Origin: Acidithiobacillus_B sp049965315
Lineage (GTDB): Bacteria; Pseudomonadota; Gammaproteobacteria; Acidithiobacillales; Acidithiobacillaceae
Reading direction: 5' to 3'
Length of the DNA stretch: 64,000 nt
Assembly (NCBI RefSeq): GCF_049965315.1
Contig: NZ_JBMFWL010000008.1
Span: 1-64,000 of the forward strand
Position numbers and translations under genes: made by a program. Positions 43,088 to 51,892 of the stretch are shown here, piece after piece. A model generated the notes under the pieces. The model saw only the letters and a list, made by a program, of their open reading frames with translations, did no database searches and was not told where the DNA came from. Positions within the stretch are counted from its first letter, which is position 1, and every line of letters begins with the position of its first letter.

Positions 43088-45142
43088 CTACGCACCCAGC
43101 GTGGCCACGACCCTGATCCTCTTGTTGTCCGGTACCTCTGCGTAAGACAGCACCCGCATGCGCGGCGCAGTGCGGGCCAGGAATCGTGCCAGGAAGGCGC
43201 GCATGGGAGCCATGGCCAACAGGACCGGCTGCATCCCTCCCGCTTCCATCTGCTGCATCAACTCCCCTGCCCGTTCCAGAACCCTCTGTGCCAAACCGGG
43301 CTCCAGGGTCTCGCCGCTGCTGTTGCGCAAGCTCTCTTGCAACAACTGTTCCAGTTGCCCATCGAGAACGGCCACGGGGAGTTCCGCCTGACCGGGAAAG
43401 AGGGATTGGACGATGAACGGCCCGAGGGCGGCGCGCACCACGGCGGTCAATTCGTCAACATCCTGGCTCTGCGGGGCATGTTCCGCCAAAATTTCGACAA
43501 TCGTCCGCATGTCGCGGATGGGCACACCTTCGCTGAGGAGATTTTGCAGGACCTTTTTCAGCTTGTCGGCGGACAGCAGCTTGGGGATGACGTCTTCCAC
43601 CAGCTTGGGGGATCGCGTCGCCAGATGGGACAGCAGCCCCTCCACCTCCTCCCGCCCGAGGAGTTCGGCCGCATGCCCCTGCAGGATCTGGTGCAGATGG
43701 GTGGCGACCACCGTGGCGGGGTCCACCACGGTATAGGCCAGGGCCAGCGCCTTTTCCCGTTGATCCTTGTTGATCCAGACCGCAGGCAGGCCAAAGGCCG
43801 GGTCCGTGGTGGCGGTGCCCGGCAATGCCCCCAGGACGTTGCCGGGGTTGATGGCCATCAGCAGATCGGGAAAGACCTCGCCGGCGGCAATCTCCACGCC
43901 CTTGACGGTAATGCGATACCCCGTAGGCCGCAGTTCCAGATTGTCCCGCACATGCACGGAGGGCACCAGAAAGCCCATTTCCTGGGCGAACTTCTTGCGC
44001 ACACCGCGGATCCGTGCCAGCAACTCGCCGCCCTGGCCTTTGTCCACCAGGGGAATGAGCCGGTAGCCCACCTCCAGACCCAAAGGATCCACCGGCTCGA
44101 CGCTGTTCCAGGTGACTTCCTCCACTTCCGCTGCCGGCGGCGCCCCTTGCTCCACCTCCTGGGGTACGCGGCGCCTCGACCGGTACCAGACGATGCCCGC
44201 CAGGACCAGCGCCGCGCCCAGGAAGGAGAAATGCGGCATGCCGGGGATCAGACCCAGCAGGCCGATGATGCCGGCGACAATCATCAGCACCTCCTGTCGG
44301 TTGAAAATCTGGCCGATGAGCTGGCGGCCCAGATCCTGTCCGGTGGGCACGCTGCTCACCACCAGGCCGGCGGCGATGGAGATGACCAGGGCCGGGATCT
44401 GCGCCACCAGCGCGTCACCGATGCTGAGCAGGGTATAATCATGGGCGGCGTCGGAAAGGCTCAGGCCATGCTGCCAGATACCGATCACCAAGCCGCCGAT
44501 CAGGTTGATGAAGAGGATGAGAATGGCGGCGACGGCATCGCCGCGCACAAACTTGCTGGCGCCGTCCATGGCGCCGAAGAAATCCGCCTCCTGGGCAATC
44601 TCGCTGCGCCGATGCCTGGCCTCCTCCTGATTGATGATGCCGGCATTGAGATCGGCATCAATGGCCATTTGCTTGCCGGGCATGGCGTCCAGGGTAAAGC
44701 GGGCGCTGACCTCGGCAATGCGTCCGGCACCCTTGGTGACCACCACGAAATTGATGATGACCAGAATGGCGAAGACGATGATGCCCACCGCATAATCGCC
44801 GCCCACCACGAACTCCCCGAAGGCCTCGATCACCTGCCCGGCCGCCCCGGCGCCATTTTGTCCATGCAGCAGGATGACCCGCGCGGCCGCCACGTTGAGG
44901 GACAGGCGCAGCAAAGTGGTGAGCAGCAGCGCCGTGGGGAAGGCGGCGAACTCCAGGGGCTTTACCATGTACAGGCTGACCAGCAGGATCACCAGGGCAA
45001 TACTGATGTTGAAGGTGAAAAAGATGTCCAGCATGAAGGTGGGCAGGGGAATGATGAGCATGATCAGGACCATGATCACCAGCAGCGGCGCCGCCAAAGT
45101 GTGCCAGTCGAGACGTTTCCAGAGCGTATTCATGGTGCTCAT
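43088..45142 (-). CDS. flhA: Flagellar export gate protein FlhA
   Basis: Proton-conducting core of the flagellar type III export gate. The 684-aa protein has about eight N-terminal transmembrane segments (residues 20-325), the conserved FHIPEP loop region (GRIAEVSARFTLDAMPGKQM, then AIDADLNAGIINQEEARHRR near 147-185), and the large cytoplasmic FlhA-C domain that binds chaperone-substrate complexes. The ATG overlaps the flhB stop by 4 bases. Confidence 0.97.
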   Translation of the reverse strand: MSTMNTLWKRLDWHTLAAPLLVIMVLIMLIIPLPTFMLDIFFTFNISIALVILLVSLYMVKPLEFAAFPTALLLTTLLRLSLNVAAARVILLHGQNGAGAAGQVIEAFGEFVVGGDYAVGIIVFAILVIINFVVVTKGAGRIAEVSARFTLDAMPGKQMAIDADLNAGIINQEEARHRRSEIAQEADFFGAMDGASKFVRGDAVAAILILFINLIGGLVIGIWQHGLSLSDAAHDYTLLSIGDALVAQIPALVISIAAGLVVSSVPTGQDLGRQLIGQIFNRQEVLMIVAGIIGLLGLIPGMPHFSFLGAALVLAGIVWYRSRRRVPQEVEQGAPPAAEVEEVTWNSVEPVDPLGLEVGYRLIPLVDKGQGGELLARIRGVRKKFAQEMGFLVPSVHVRDNLELRPTGYRITVKGVEIAAGEVFPDLLMAINPGNVLGALPGTATTDPAFGLPAVWINKDQREKALALAYTVVDPATVVATHLHQILQGHAAELLGREEVEGLLSHLATRSPKLVEDVIPKLLSADKLKKVLQNLLSEGVPIRDMRTIVEILAEHAPQSQDVDELTAVVRAALGPFIVQSLFPGQAELPVAVLDGQLEQLLQESLRNSSGETLEPGLAQRVLERAGELMQQMEAGGMQPVLLAMAPMRAFLARFLARTAPRMRVLSYAEVPDNKRIRVVATLGA

Positions 45143-46275
45143 GAGCGCTTGTCCTCCGGATCCAGTTCAGGGGGGACCGACCACTGCGCAGGCAGGGGAG
45201 GGACATTCTGCGGCGGCGCAGTACGTAACTGATACAGGTAGGCGAGCAGCTCGGCCACGGCGCGATAGAGCGGCACCGGGATCTCCTGCTCCAGCTCCAC
45301 ATGGTAGTAGAGGGCGCGCGCCAGGGGTGGCGCCTCCACCACCGGAATCTGGTATTGCCCGCCCAATTCGCGGATGCGCTGCGCCACCAGATCGGCGCCC
45401 TTGGCCAGCACCACGGGGGCGCGCGTTTCTCCTTCGGCGTAGCGCAGGGCTACGGCATAATGGGTTGGATTGGCGACGATGACGTCGGCCTTGGGTACCG
45501 CCTCCATCATCCGTTTGCGGGCCTGCTCGCGCTGCACCGAGCGCACCCGCGCCTTGATTTGGGGGTTGCCGTCCGTCTCTTTCACTTCATCCTGCACTTC
45601 CTGACGAGACATCTTCAGTTTTTCGTTCAAGGTCCAGATCTGAAAAGGCACATCGAAAAGCACGATGACCAGGGTGGCGGCCGAAAGCCAGAGAAAAATG
45701 AAGCCGGCAATGTGCATGAGGTGGAGCAGGGAGCGGTCGGGGGACTCCATGATCAGCCCCAGCAGGGCGCCGCGCTGGGACCACAGCAGGGTCACGCCGA
45801 TGCCCCCCACCACCAGGGTCTTGAGCACGGCCTTGACGAGTTCCAGCAGGCCATGTTTGGAAATGATCCGCTGGACGCCGGAAACGGGATCGAGCCGCGT
45901 CCAATCCGGCGCCAGGGCCGCGAAACTGAAGGCCCACCCGCCAATGGCCAACCCCGCCAACAGCGCCGCCACGACCAGCATTAGAAAAAAAGGCAGGACC
46001 GTCTGCACCATCTGCTCCAGCAGGGCGGCGAAGTGGCGCAGGAGGTCCTGATGGGAATAAAAAATGGGTCCGGAGAGCTGCAATCCCCCGTGCAACAAGG
46101 CCAGAGACTGGTCATAGATGCCCTTGGCGCCCATGGTGAAGGCCGTAGCGGAAGCCAACAGAACGGCACTGGTGGAGAGCTCCCGGGAACGGGCGATCTG
46201 GCCTTTCTTGCGCGCATCCTGGCGGCGTTTGGGGGAGGCCGCCTCGGTACGTTCCTGCGCTGTCTCTTCCGCCAT
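45139..46275 (-). CDS. flhB: Flagellar export switch protein FlhB
   Basis: Switches export from rod/hook to filament substrates after self-cleavage. The 378-aa protein has four transmembrane segments (about residues 33-205) and the autocleavage motif Asn269-Pro-Thr-His272, intact. The N-terminal EKTEEATPKR-type motif appears as TQERTEAASPKRRQDARKKG. It follows fliR by 9 bases. Confidence 0.96.
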   Translation of the reverse strand: MAEETAQERTEAASPKRRQDARKKGQIARSRELSTSAVLLASATAFTMGAKGIYDQSLALLHGGLQLSGPIFYSHQDLLRHFAALLEQMVQTVLPFFLMLVVAALLAGLAIGGWAFSFAALAPDWTRLDPVSGVQRIISKHGLLELVKAVLKTLVVGGIGVTLLWSQRGALLGLIMESPDRSLLHLMHIAGFIFLWLSAATLVIVLFDVPFQIWTLNEKLKMSRQEVQDEVKETDGNPQIKARVRSVQREQARKRMMEAVPKADVIVANPTHYAVALRYAEGETRAPVVLAKGADLVAQRIRELGGQYQIPVVEAPPLARALYYHVELEQEIPVPLYRAVAELLAYLYQLRTAPPQNVPPLPAQWSVPPELDPEDKRS

Positions 46276-46284
46276 GGCGCCTCC

Positions 46285-47076
46285 TTATCCTCTGCCCGCG
46301 AGCAACATTACCCGCCCCGCGGCATCCAGGGCGAGATTGAGCAAATGTCGTACCACCGGCTCCATGGCCGGCAAAAAGGCGTAGAGGGCAAGAAAGCCCA
46401 GGCCTAGGAGCAGGGGAAAGCCGATGACGAAGAGATTGAGTTGTGGCGCCAGCTTGCTGAGGACGCCCATGGCCAGGTTGGCGATGATCAGCGTGCCCAG
46501 TACGGGTGCCGCAAAGGCCAGGCCCAGGGAAAAGATCATGCCGCCATCTTCCGCCAACAGATGCCAGGCCGAGGGGTTGATGGTGAGTTGGGTGCTTACG
46601 GGCAGCAGGCTGAAGCTGCGCACCAGCGCCGCCAGAACGAGCAAATGACCATTCAGGGAAAGAAAGATCAAGAGTACAAACAAATTCAGGAAGTTGGACA
46701 AGGTAGGCACCTGCACGCCGGCAACCGGATCATAGAGACTGGAAAACCCCAAACCCATCTGCAGACCGATCACCGATCCGGCAAACTGCACCACGCTGAA
46801 TATGACCGTGATGGCAAAGCCGATGGCCGCGCCGATGAGGATCTGCTCGATGAGGAGGAGGAAACCGGAGCCCTGCAGAAAATCCACGGGCGGCATGGCG
46901 GGCAGGGCCGGGGCGATGGCGAGGCCCATGAAGAGCGCCAGCCCCACCCGCACCTGAATGGGTATTTGCGCCGCGCTGAAAATGGGAGCGGTGGAAAGCA
47001 GGGCGAGGATGCGCACGAAGGGCCAGAAAAACTGGCCGATCCATTGCTCCATCTGCAGGCTGGAAAAGTGGATCAT
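46285..47076 (-). CDS. fliR: Flagellar export apparatus protein FliR
   Basis: Integral-membrane component that completes the FliPQR export pore. The 263-aa protein has about six hydrophobic segments and the conserved GLQMGLGFSSLYDPVAG stretch near residues 108-124. The ATG at 47076 overlaps the fliQ stop as ATGA; the open frame upstream is a shadow of fliQ. Confidence 0.95.
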   Translation of the reverse strand: MIHFSSLQMEQWIGQFFWPFVRILALLSTAPIFSAAQIPIQVRVGLALFMGLAIAPALPAMPPVDFLQGSGFLLLIEQILIGAAIGFAITVIFSVVQFAGSVIGLQMGLGFSSLYDPVAGVQVPTLSNFLNLFVLLIFLSLNGHLLVLAALVRSFSLLPVSTQLTINPSAWHLLAEDGGMIFSLGLAFAAPVLGTLIIANLAMGVLSKLAPQLNLFVIGFPLLLGLGFLALYAFLPAMEPVVRHLLNLALDAAGRVMLLAGRG

Positions 47077-47345
47077 TCGTTTAAGAGATGCGGAATATCC
47101 GTAAAGAGGCGCACCGTAAAATCCATCAGCAGGTGCAGCATCCACGGCCCCGCCACCACCAGGATGAAACCCATGGCCAGGATCTTGGGGACAAAACTGA
47201 GGGTCATTTCATTGAGCTGGGTGGCCGCCTGAAAGATGCTCACCAGCAAGCCCACCACCAGGGCGATGCCCAGCAACGGGGCGGAGAGCAGGAGGGTCAC
47301 CCAGATCGCCTGCTGGCCGACGCTGATGATGCTTTCGGGTGTCAT
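47073..47345 (-). CDS. fliQ: Flagellar export apparatus protein FliQ
   Basis: A 90-aa protein with two transmembrane hairpin segments (about 15-40 and 52-75) and the typical start MTPESIISVGQQAIWVTLLL and core LVSIFQAATQLNEMTLSFVP. Part of the FliPQR helical pore. 12 bases after fliP. Confidence 0.96.
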   Translation of the reverse strand: MTPESIISVGQQAIWVTLLLSAPLLGIALVVGLLVSIFQAATQLNEMTLSFVPKILAMGFILVVAGPWMLHLLMDFTVRLFTDIPHLLNE

Positions 47346-47357
47346 GGCTGCCCTCCC

Positions 47358-48113
47358 CTAGTGAACGAAGCTCTGCACCAGCGAGCCGATGACCAGATCC
47401 CAGCCATTGACCAGCACAAAGAGCATGAGTTTGAAGGGAAAGGAGACGGTCACCGGGGAGAGCATCATCATGCCCATGGACATGAGCACGGCGGCGACGA
47501 CGAGATCGATGATGACAAAGGGGATGAAGATCAGAAAACCGATCTGAAAGGCCGTCTTCAGCTCCGAGGTGACGAAAGCCGGCACCAGGAGGCTCAAGGG
47601 AGTATCCGCCGGGGCCTGCAACTGTTTGTGACCAGACAACGTTACGAAGAGCGCCAGATCCGCGGGTCGCGTCTGGGAAAGCATGAAATTGCGCAGGGGC
47701 CCCGCCGCCTGGGTCATGGCCTGGGTCAAGGAGATCTGATTCTGGGTCAGGGGCTGCAGGGCGTCGTGATCGATCTTCTGGAATACCGGCGCCATCACGA
47801 AAAAGGTCAGAAACAGGGAGAGGCCGACGATGATCTGGCTGGGCGGCATCTGGGTGGAGCCAAGGGCCTGCTTGAGCAGGGAAAGGACGATGATGATCCG
47901 GGTAAAGGCGGTCATCATGAGCAGCATGGCCGGGAGGAAAACCAGCACCGTCATGAAGAGGAGGGTCTGGATGCTGAGGCTGTACTCCGTGCCTCCACCG
48001 GCGGCCGGGCTGGTGGTGAAGGCGGGCAAACCCGCCGCCCACGCCCCGGCAGGGGTCAGGGCGAGGATGAATCCGAATGCTGCTCCTCCGCTTTTCCATT
48101 TGCTGATTTCCAT
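47358..48113 (-). CDS. fliP: Flagellar export apparatus protein FliP
   Basis: Pore-forming subunit of the export gate. The 251-aa protein has a cleavable signal peptide (about 1-27), then the family signature FLPAMLLMMTAFTRIIIVLS near residues 58-77 and LGSTQMPPSQIIVGLSLFLT near 85-104, with C-terminal helices ending LVIGSLVQSFVH. The start codon lies 58 bases inside fliO, a longer overlap than usual. Confidence 0.96.
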   Translation of the reverse strand: MEISKWKSGGAAFGFILALTPAGAWAAGLPAFTTSPAAGGGTEYSLSIQTLLFMTVLVFLPAMLLMMTAFTRIIIVLSLLKQALGSTQMPPSQIIVGLSLFLTFFVMAPVFQKIDHDALQPLTQNQISLTQAMTQAAGPLRNFMLSQTRPADLALFVTLSGHKQLQAPADTPLSLLVPAFVTSELKTAFQIGFLIFIPFVIIDLVVAAVLMSMGMMMLSPVTVSFPFKLMLFVLVNGWDLVIGSLVQSFVH

Positions 48114-48583
48114 CGACCTGGGCTCCGCCTTTCCATGGCTTTGTGCAGCCAGCCGGCAAAGGGTGCCGGTGGACTGACTTGGGTTTCCGGCAGTGCCGCT
48201 TCCAGGGTATGCAGGAGGGTAATCCCCGCCGGCGTCACACCCAGCAGCAACTGCTGTTCTCCCACCTGTATTAGCAAAAGCCGTTCCCGCGCCCCCAGGG
48301 GCAGGGAAGCCACGATATGCAAGGCCCCGCGCTGCCCTCCGCCCAGACCAGGCTGAAGGCGCCGCAAGACCCAGATCAGGCCGAGAAAAACCAGCAGAAC
48401 CACCACGAGGGCGGAAAGAAGCTCAAGAATGGCGGAGAAGGAGAAGACCGCCGGAGAATTATTCATGAGGGGCGCGGCGGACGGCTGCGCCGCTTGGGCG
48501 GCGACGCTCCATTGACAGAACAGGAAGAGAAAGAGTCGGGATTTTGACAGGCATGGCAAGCGGAGAACACCCGGAATTCCCAT
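48056..48583 (-). CDS. fliO: Flagellar biosynthesis protein FliO
   Basis: Assembly factor for the FliP ring. The 175-aa protein has a signal-like N-terminus (SRLFLFLFCQWSVAAQA), one transmembrane helix near residues 50-72 (ILELLSALVVVLLVFLGLIW), and a small cytoplasmic FliO domain (IVASLPLGARERLLLIQVGE). Its C-terminal 19 codons overlap the fliP start. Identification leans on position between fliN and fliP and on the hydropathy pattern. Confidence 0.9.
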   Translation of the reverse strand: MGIPGVLRLPCLSKSRLFLFLFCQWSVAAQAAQPSAAPLMNNSPAVFSFSAILELLSALVVVLLVFLGLIWVLRRLQPGLGGGQRGALHIVASLPLGARERLLLIQVGEQQLLLGVTPAGITLLHTLEAALPETQVSPPAPFAGWLHKAMERRSPGRWKSANGKAEEQHSDSSSP

Positions 48584-48586
48584 GGC

Positions 48587-49099
48587 CTAACGCAATTTTT
48601 TGGCCCGTTCGGCCGGGCTGATGATATCGGTGAGACGAATGCCAAACTTGTCATTGACCAGCACCACTTCCCCCTGGGCGATGAGGTAGCCATTGACGAG
48701 GACGTCCATGGGCTCGCCGGCCAGCCTCTCCAGTTCCACCACCGAGCCTTGGGCGAGCTGCAGGAGGTTGCGGATCTGGATCTTGGTGCGCCCCAGTTCC
48801 ACGGAAACGGTGACGGGAATGTCGAGGATCATGTCCAGGCTGGGGTTTTGCGCCTCTCCCCCACGCTCGTGCAACTCCGGCAACGGCGCGGGGACGGGCT
48901 CCGGACCCGGACCGGCGGCGCTGGAAGACGTATTCCCGGGCGCGCTGGACTGGTCCGTTTCCGCCTGTTCCGCCATGGCCGCAGCCCAGTCGTCCATGAC
49001 GGCATCGTCCGTGGTGGCCGCCATCCCGTTCGTTTCAGGACTGTTCTCCACGGCTGCGGAGGCCGCTTTCTCCTGATCCTGCTCCAGATCATTCGCCAT
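48587..49099 (-). CDS. fliN: Flagellar motor switch protein FliN
   Basis: C-ring component. The 170-aa protein has an acidic, disordered N-terminal half (residues 1-80) and a C-terminal SpoA domain (about 88-165) with LDIPVTVSVELGRTKIQIRN and VLVNDKFGIRLTDIISPAER. The N-terminal extension is longer than in E. coli FliN (137 aa). 3 bases after fliM. Confidence 0.95.
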   Translation of the reverse strand: MANDLEQDQEKAASAAVENSPETNGMAATTDDAVMDDWAAAMAEQAETDQSSAPGNTSSSAAGPGPEPVPAPLPELHERGGEAQNPSLDMILDIPVTVSVELGRTKIQIRNLLQLAQGSVVELERLAGEPMDVLVNGYLIAQGEVVLVNDKFGIRLTDIISPAERAKKLR

Positions 49100-49102
49100 G
49101 TT

Positions 49103-50116
49103 TCATTTCTCCATTGCCGCCAAGGCGGCTTGCCCTTCTTCCATCTCCGGCCACAGATGTTCCTCGACCTGAACGGCGTGCCTGCCATTGCTGCTGCCGT
49201 GCCGCCCCTTGAATACGGGGATGCCGTCCACCCGCGCCACCACCGAGTCCGGCAAGGTCACCGGGATGACATCGCCCGGGCGTAGGGCCATCAATTGGCG
49301 CAGGGTGAGGGTCGTTTGCAACAGTTGCACCTCCAGCTCCACCTCGGCCTCCTGCATTTCCTGCTGGAGGGACTGCACCCAGCGATGGTCCACCTCCGAG
49401 CGATCGGCGGTCGTGCCCGCCGTGAGCTGGTCACGGATGGGTTCCACCATGCCATAGGGAATGCAGATGTGAAAGGTGCCGCTCCCCGACTCCAGTTCGA
49501 CATCGAAGCCCGTCGTAATCACCACTTCCGTCGGCGTGGCGATATTGACGAACTGCGGGTTCACTTCCGATCTGAGCAGCTCGGGTGCCAGTTCGATGAC
49601 GGGGGTCCATGCCGCCTTGAAATCCTTGAATACCAGGTCCAGCAGGCGGCGGATGATGCGCTGCTCCAGGGGGGTGAATTCCCGGCCTTCGATGCGGGCA
49701 TGGAAACGGCCATCGCCGCCGAAATAATTATCCACCACGGCAAAGATGAGGCGGGGGTCGAAGATGAAGAGGGCCGTTCCCCGCAGCGGTTTGATCTGCA
49801 CCATATTGATGTTGCTGGGCACAATGAGGTTGCGAATAAATTCGCTATATTTCAGCAGGCGCACCGGCCCCACCGATATCTCGGCGGAGCGCCGCAGGAA
49901 ATTGAACAGGCTGACCCGCCATAAACGGGCAAAACGCTCATTGATGACTTCCAGGGTGGGCATCCGCCCGCGTACGATCCGGTCCTGGTTGGCCAGATCA
50001 TACTTGCGTATGCTGCCCTGCGCCTCGGGGGCCTCGGCCTCGGTGTCGATGTCACCGCCGGCGAGCCCCTTGAAGAGGGCGTCCACCTCTTCCTGGGAAA
50101 GGATATCCTGTGCCAT
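49103..50116 (-). CDS. fliM: Flagellar motor switch protein FliM
   Basis: C-ring protein that binds phospho-CheY and sets rotation direction. The 337-aa protein starts MAQDILSQEEVDALFKG, the N-terminal CheY-binding peptide, followed by the CheC-like middle domain (about 45-230) and the C-terminal SpoA domain. The ATG at 50116 is preferred over the TTG one codon earlier. It follows fliK directly; fliL, which normally lies between them, is absent. Confidence 0.96.
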   Translation of the reverse strand: MAQDILSQEEVDALFKGLAGGDIDTEAEAPEAQGSIRKYDLANQDRIVRGRMPTLEVINERFARLWRVSLFNFLRRSAEISVGPVRLLKYSEFIRNLIVPSNINMVQIKPLRGTALFIFDPRLIFAVVDNYFGGDGRFHARIEGREFTPLEQRIIRRLLDLVFKDFKAAWTPVIELAPELLRSEVNPQFVNIATPTEVVITTGFDVELESGSGTFHICIPYGMVEPIRDQLTAGTTADRSEVDHRWVQSLQQEMQEAEVELEVQLLQTTLTLRQLMALRPGDVIPVTLPDSVVARVDGIPVFKGRHGSSNGRHAVQVEEHLWPEMEEGQAALAAMEK

Positions 50117-50131
50117 CAATCCACCCGGCCG

Positions 50132-51397
50132 CTACGCAAAGGTATTCACCAAACCCAACTGCACCCGGGCAGCCACGGGTGCGGCGCCGACCTCATCAAT
50201 GGCCTCGGGCCGCCGGCCCTGGGGAGATTTGCCGCGGGGGAAAGTGCCTCCACCGCCATCGGCGGCCACCGTGGCCTGGCCCAACTGCATCCCCACCGCG
50301 GCAAAGCCCGCCTGCAATTGCGGCAAGGCCGCGGCAATGGCTTCGCGCACGACGGGGTGCGAGGAGATGAAGAAGGCATTGGCCTGTCCCTGCTGCAGAT
50401 CCAGATGCACCTCCAGGGGCCCCAGATGGGGTGGATTGAGATGCAGGGTGGCCTGCTGGAGATTGTTCCCCACAAAAAACAGCAATTGCTGCCCCAGGGC
50501 ATTTCCCCATTCGGGAGCGGTCGAAACGCCTGGCGCCACCGTAGCCGCCGCGGCCATCACCGGTCCGGCAGTTACCAGGGGCGGCGCCGAGAGCAGGGGA
50601 CCGGGACCGCCCGGTATTGCCCCAATAGTCTGGAGCAAGGGCTGGTCCGGCTGGGCGGGAGCGCTGCTGCCGGCTGCCATCCCTCCCTTGTCGCCATGGG
50701 CTGCCGCCGCCAGCAATGCTCCCCCGGGCAACCCGGTCAGCAGCGCTGGCGGGTGCCCGGCCGTTGCCCCCGCGAGGGTCGGCGTCGGCCCTTGGGCATT
50801 GCCGCCGGAGGGGGCTGCATCTGCCCGGAGATTTTTTGTCGTCAGGGCGGACAGGGCCTGGCCAAAAGCCGGGGCGCGCGGTAGGGCTGCGGGCGGCGCT
50901 CCGGACGGCGAAGGCTCGCCCAGCGCCGTAGCCGGCCTCGGCGGCGTCCTCCCCGCCCCCTGGCTGAGGGGCACCGCTGCGCCTTGGGCCTGCGGCGGGG
51001 CCGCCGCTGGGGCCGTTTCCGCTGCCGCGCTTGCCGTGGCCCCTGGCAGGACCGGCGGCGGAACGGCCACCGGAGCGGCAGAAAGCGCCGGCAAGAGCGG
51101 GGCGGGGCCCGGCGGCAAGGTCTTGCCGCCGGGCTGGTCCTTGCTGTCCTTTTCCGGGGATTTTTTGCTCGCTGCCGCCGCTCCGGCGGGCGTGGACCCC
51201 GCCGGAGCGGATGGCGGAGCGGCGCTTTCCGGCGCCGCAGGACCCGCCTTGCCCGGCGCGGCTGCGCCGGGCATTTGCCGGCCCATCACCGTCGCAAAGG
51301 GCTCCACGGCAGCCTTGGGCAGGGCACCGCTGCCGCCGTTGACGGCCGGACTGGAGGGGGGGCTCGCCGCTACCGCGTTCATTGCTTCAGGCGCCAT
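50132..51397 (-). CDS. fliK: Flagellar hook-length control protein FliK
   Basis: Molecular ruler that measures hook length and triggers the FlhB switch. The 421-aa protein is Ala/Pro/Gly-rich and low complexity over residues 1-285. It then has the Flg_hook domain: FVGNNLQQATLHLNPPHLGP and LEVHLDLQQGQANAFFISSH near residues 310-350, the conserved L-x-L-x-P-x-x-L-G-x-(L/V)-x-V motif. The start at 51397 is chosen because GAGG lies 7 bases upstream; the ATG two codons earlier would lack spacing. Confidence 0.93.
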   Translation of the reverse strand: MAPEAMNAVAASPPSSPAVNGGSGALPKAAVEPFATVMGRQMPGAAAPGKAGPAAPESAAPPSAPAGSTPAGAAAASKKSPEKDSKDQPGGKTLPPGPAPLLPALSAAPVAVPPPVLPGATASAAAETAPAAAPPQAQGAAVPLSQGAGRTPPRPATALGEPSPSGAPPAALPRAPAFGQALSALTTKNLRADAAPSGGNAQGPTPTLAGATAGHPPALLTGLPGGALLAAAAHGDKGGMAAGSSAPAQPDQPLLQTIGAIPGGPGPLLSAPPLVTAGPVMAAAATVAPGVSTAPEWGNALGQQLLFFVGNNLQQATLHLNPPHLGPLEVHLDLQQGQANAFFISSHPVVREAIAAALPQLQAGFAAVGMQLGQATVAADGGGGTFPRGKSPQGRRPEAIDEVGAAPVAARVQLGLVNTFA

Positions 51398-51442
51398 GGC
51401 CATTCCTCACGCTGTGCATGTCCACCCTGACTCCAGCAAAAT

Positions 51443-51892
51443 TCACGCCATCATCTGCAGACGGCTGGCCGCCCGCTGCGCCCATTCATCCAGTTCCTTT
51501 TGCATCCGCTGCAATTGCTGCGCATGCCGCAGGTGCTCGGCCCGGCGCAACAGGCCGGTCAGGGCCTGTTCGCGGCCCCTTGCGCTCAGCCACTGCCGCT
51601 GCAAAATGGCGGCCTGTTGGCGATGGCGGCCCAAGGATTCCTGCTGCACCGCCACCACCTGCTCCAACTGGGCGATGAAGGCCCGCATTTCCCGTGCCTG
51701 CGCGCTCCCTACGCCAGCCCGCTCGGCATTCTGCGCTTCCTCCCGATAATGCGCCACATAACGCCCCAGGAGGGCAAGCTTGTGTTGCGCGTCGAGAAGC
51801 ATGGCCTGCTGACGGGCCAGGGCCTGGGCGGCATCGATGCGGGTAGCATCGGCCTTTTGCTGCAGGTAGCGGATGGCGTCCGTTTTAGCCAT
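51443..51892 (-). CDS. fliJ: Flagellar export chaperone/stalk protein FliJ
   Basis: Coiled-coil protein that couples the FliI ATPase ring to FlhA. The 149-aa protein is almost all alpha-helical with heptad character, rich in Gln, Ala and Arg (ARQQAMLLDAQHKLALLGRY). Sequence identity in this family is low, so the call depends on size, coiled coil and position directly after fliI, whose stop it overlaps by 8 bases. Confidence 0.88.
   Translation of the reverse strand: MAKTDAIRYLQQKADATRIDAAQALARQQAMLLDAQHKLALLGRYVAHYREEAQNAERAGVGSAQAREMRAFIAQLEQVVAVQQESLGRHRQQAAILQRQWLSARGREQALTGLLRRAEHLRHAQQLQRMQKELDEWAQRAASRLQMMA

Noticed and set aside
43337..45232. 631-codon plus-strand frame opposite flhA
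   Set aside because: Antisense shadow; Asp/His/Gln-rich translation without motifs.
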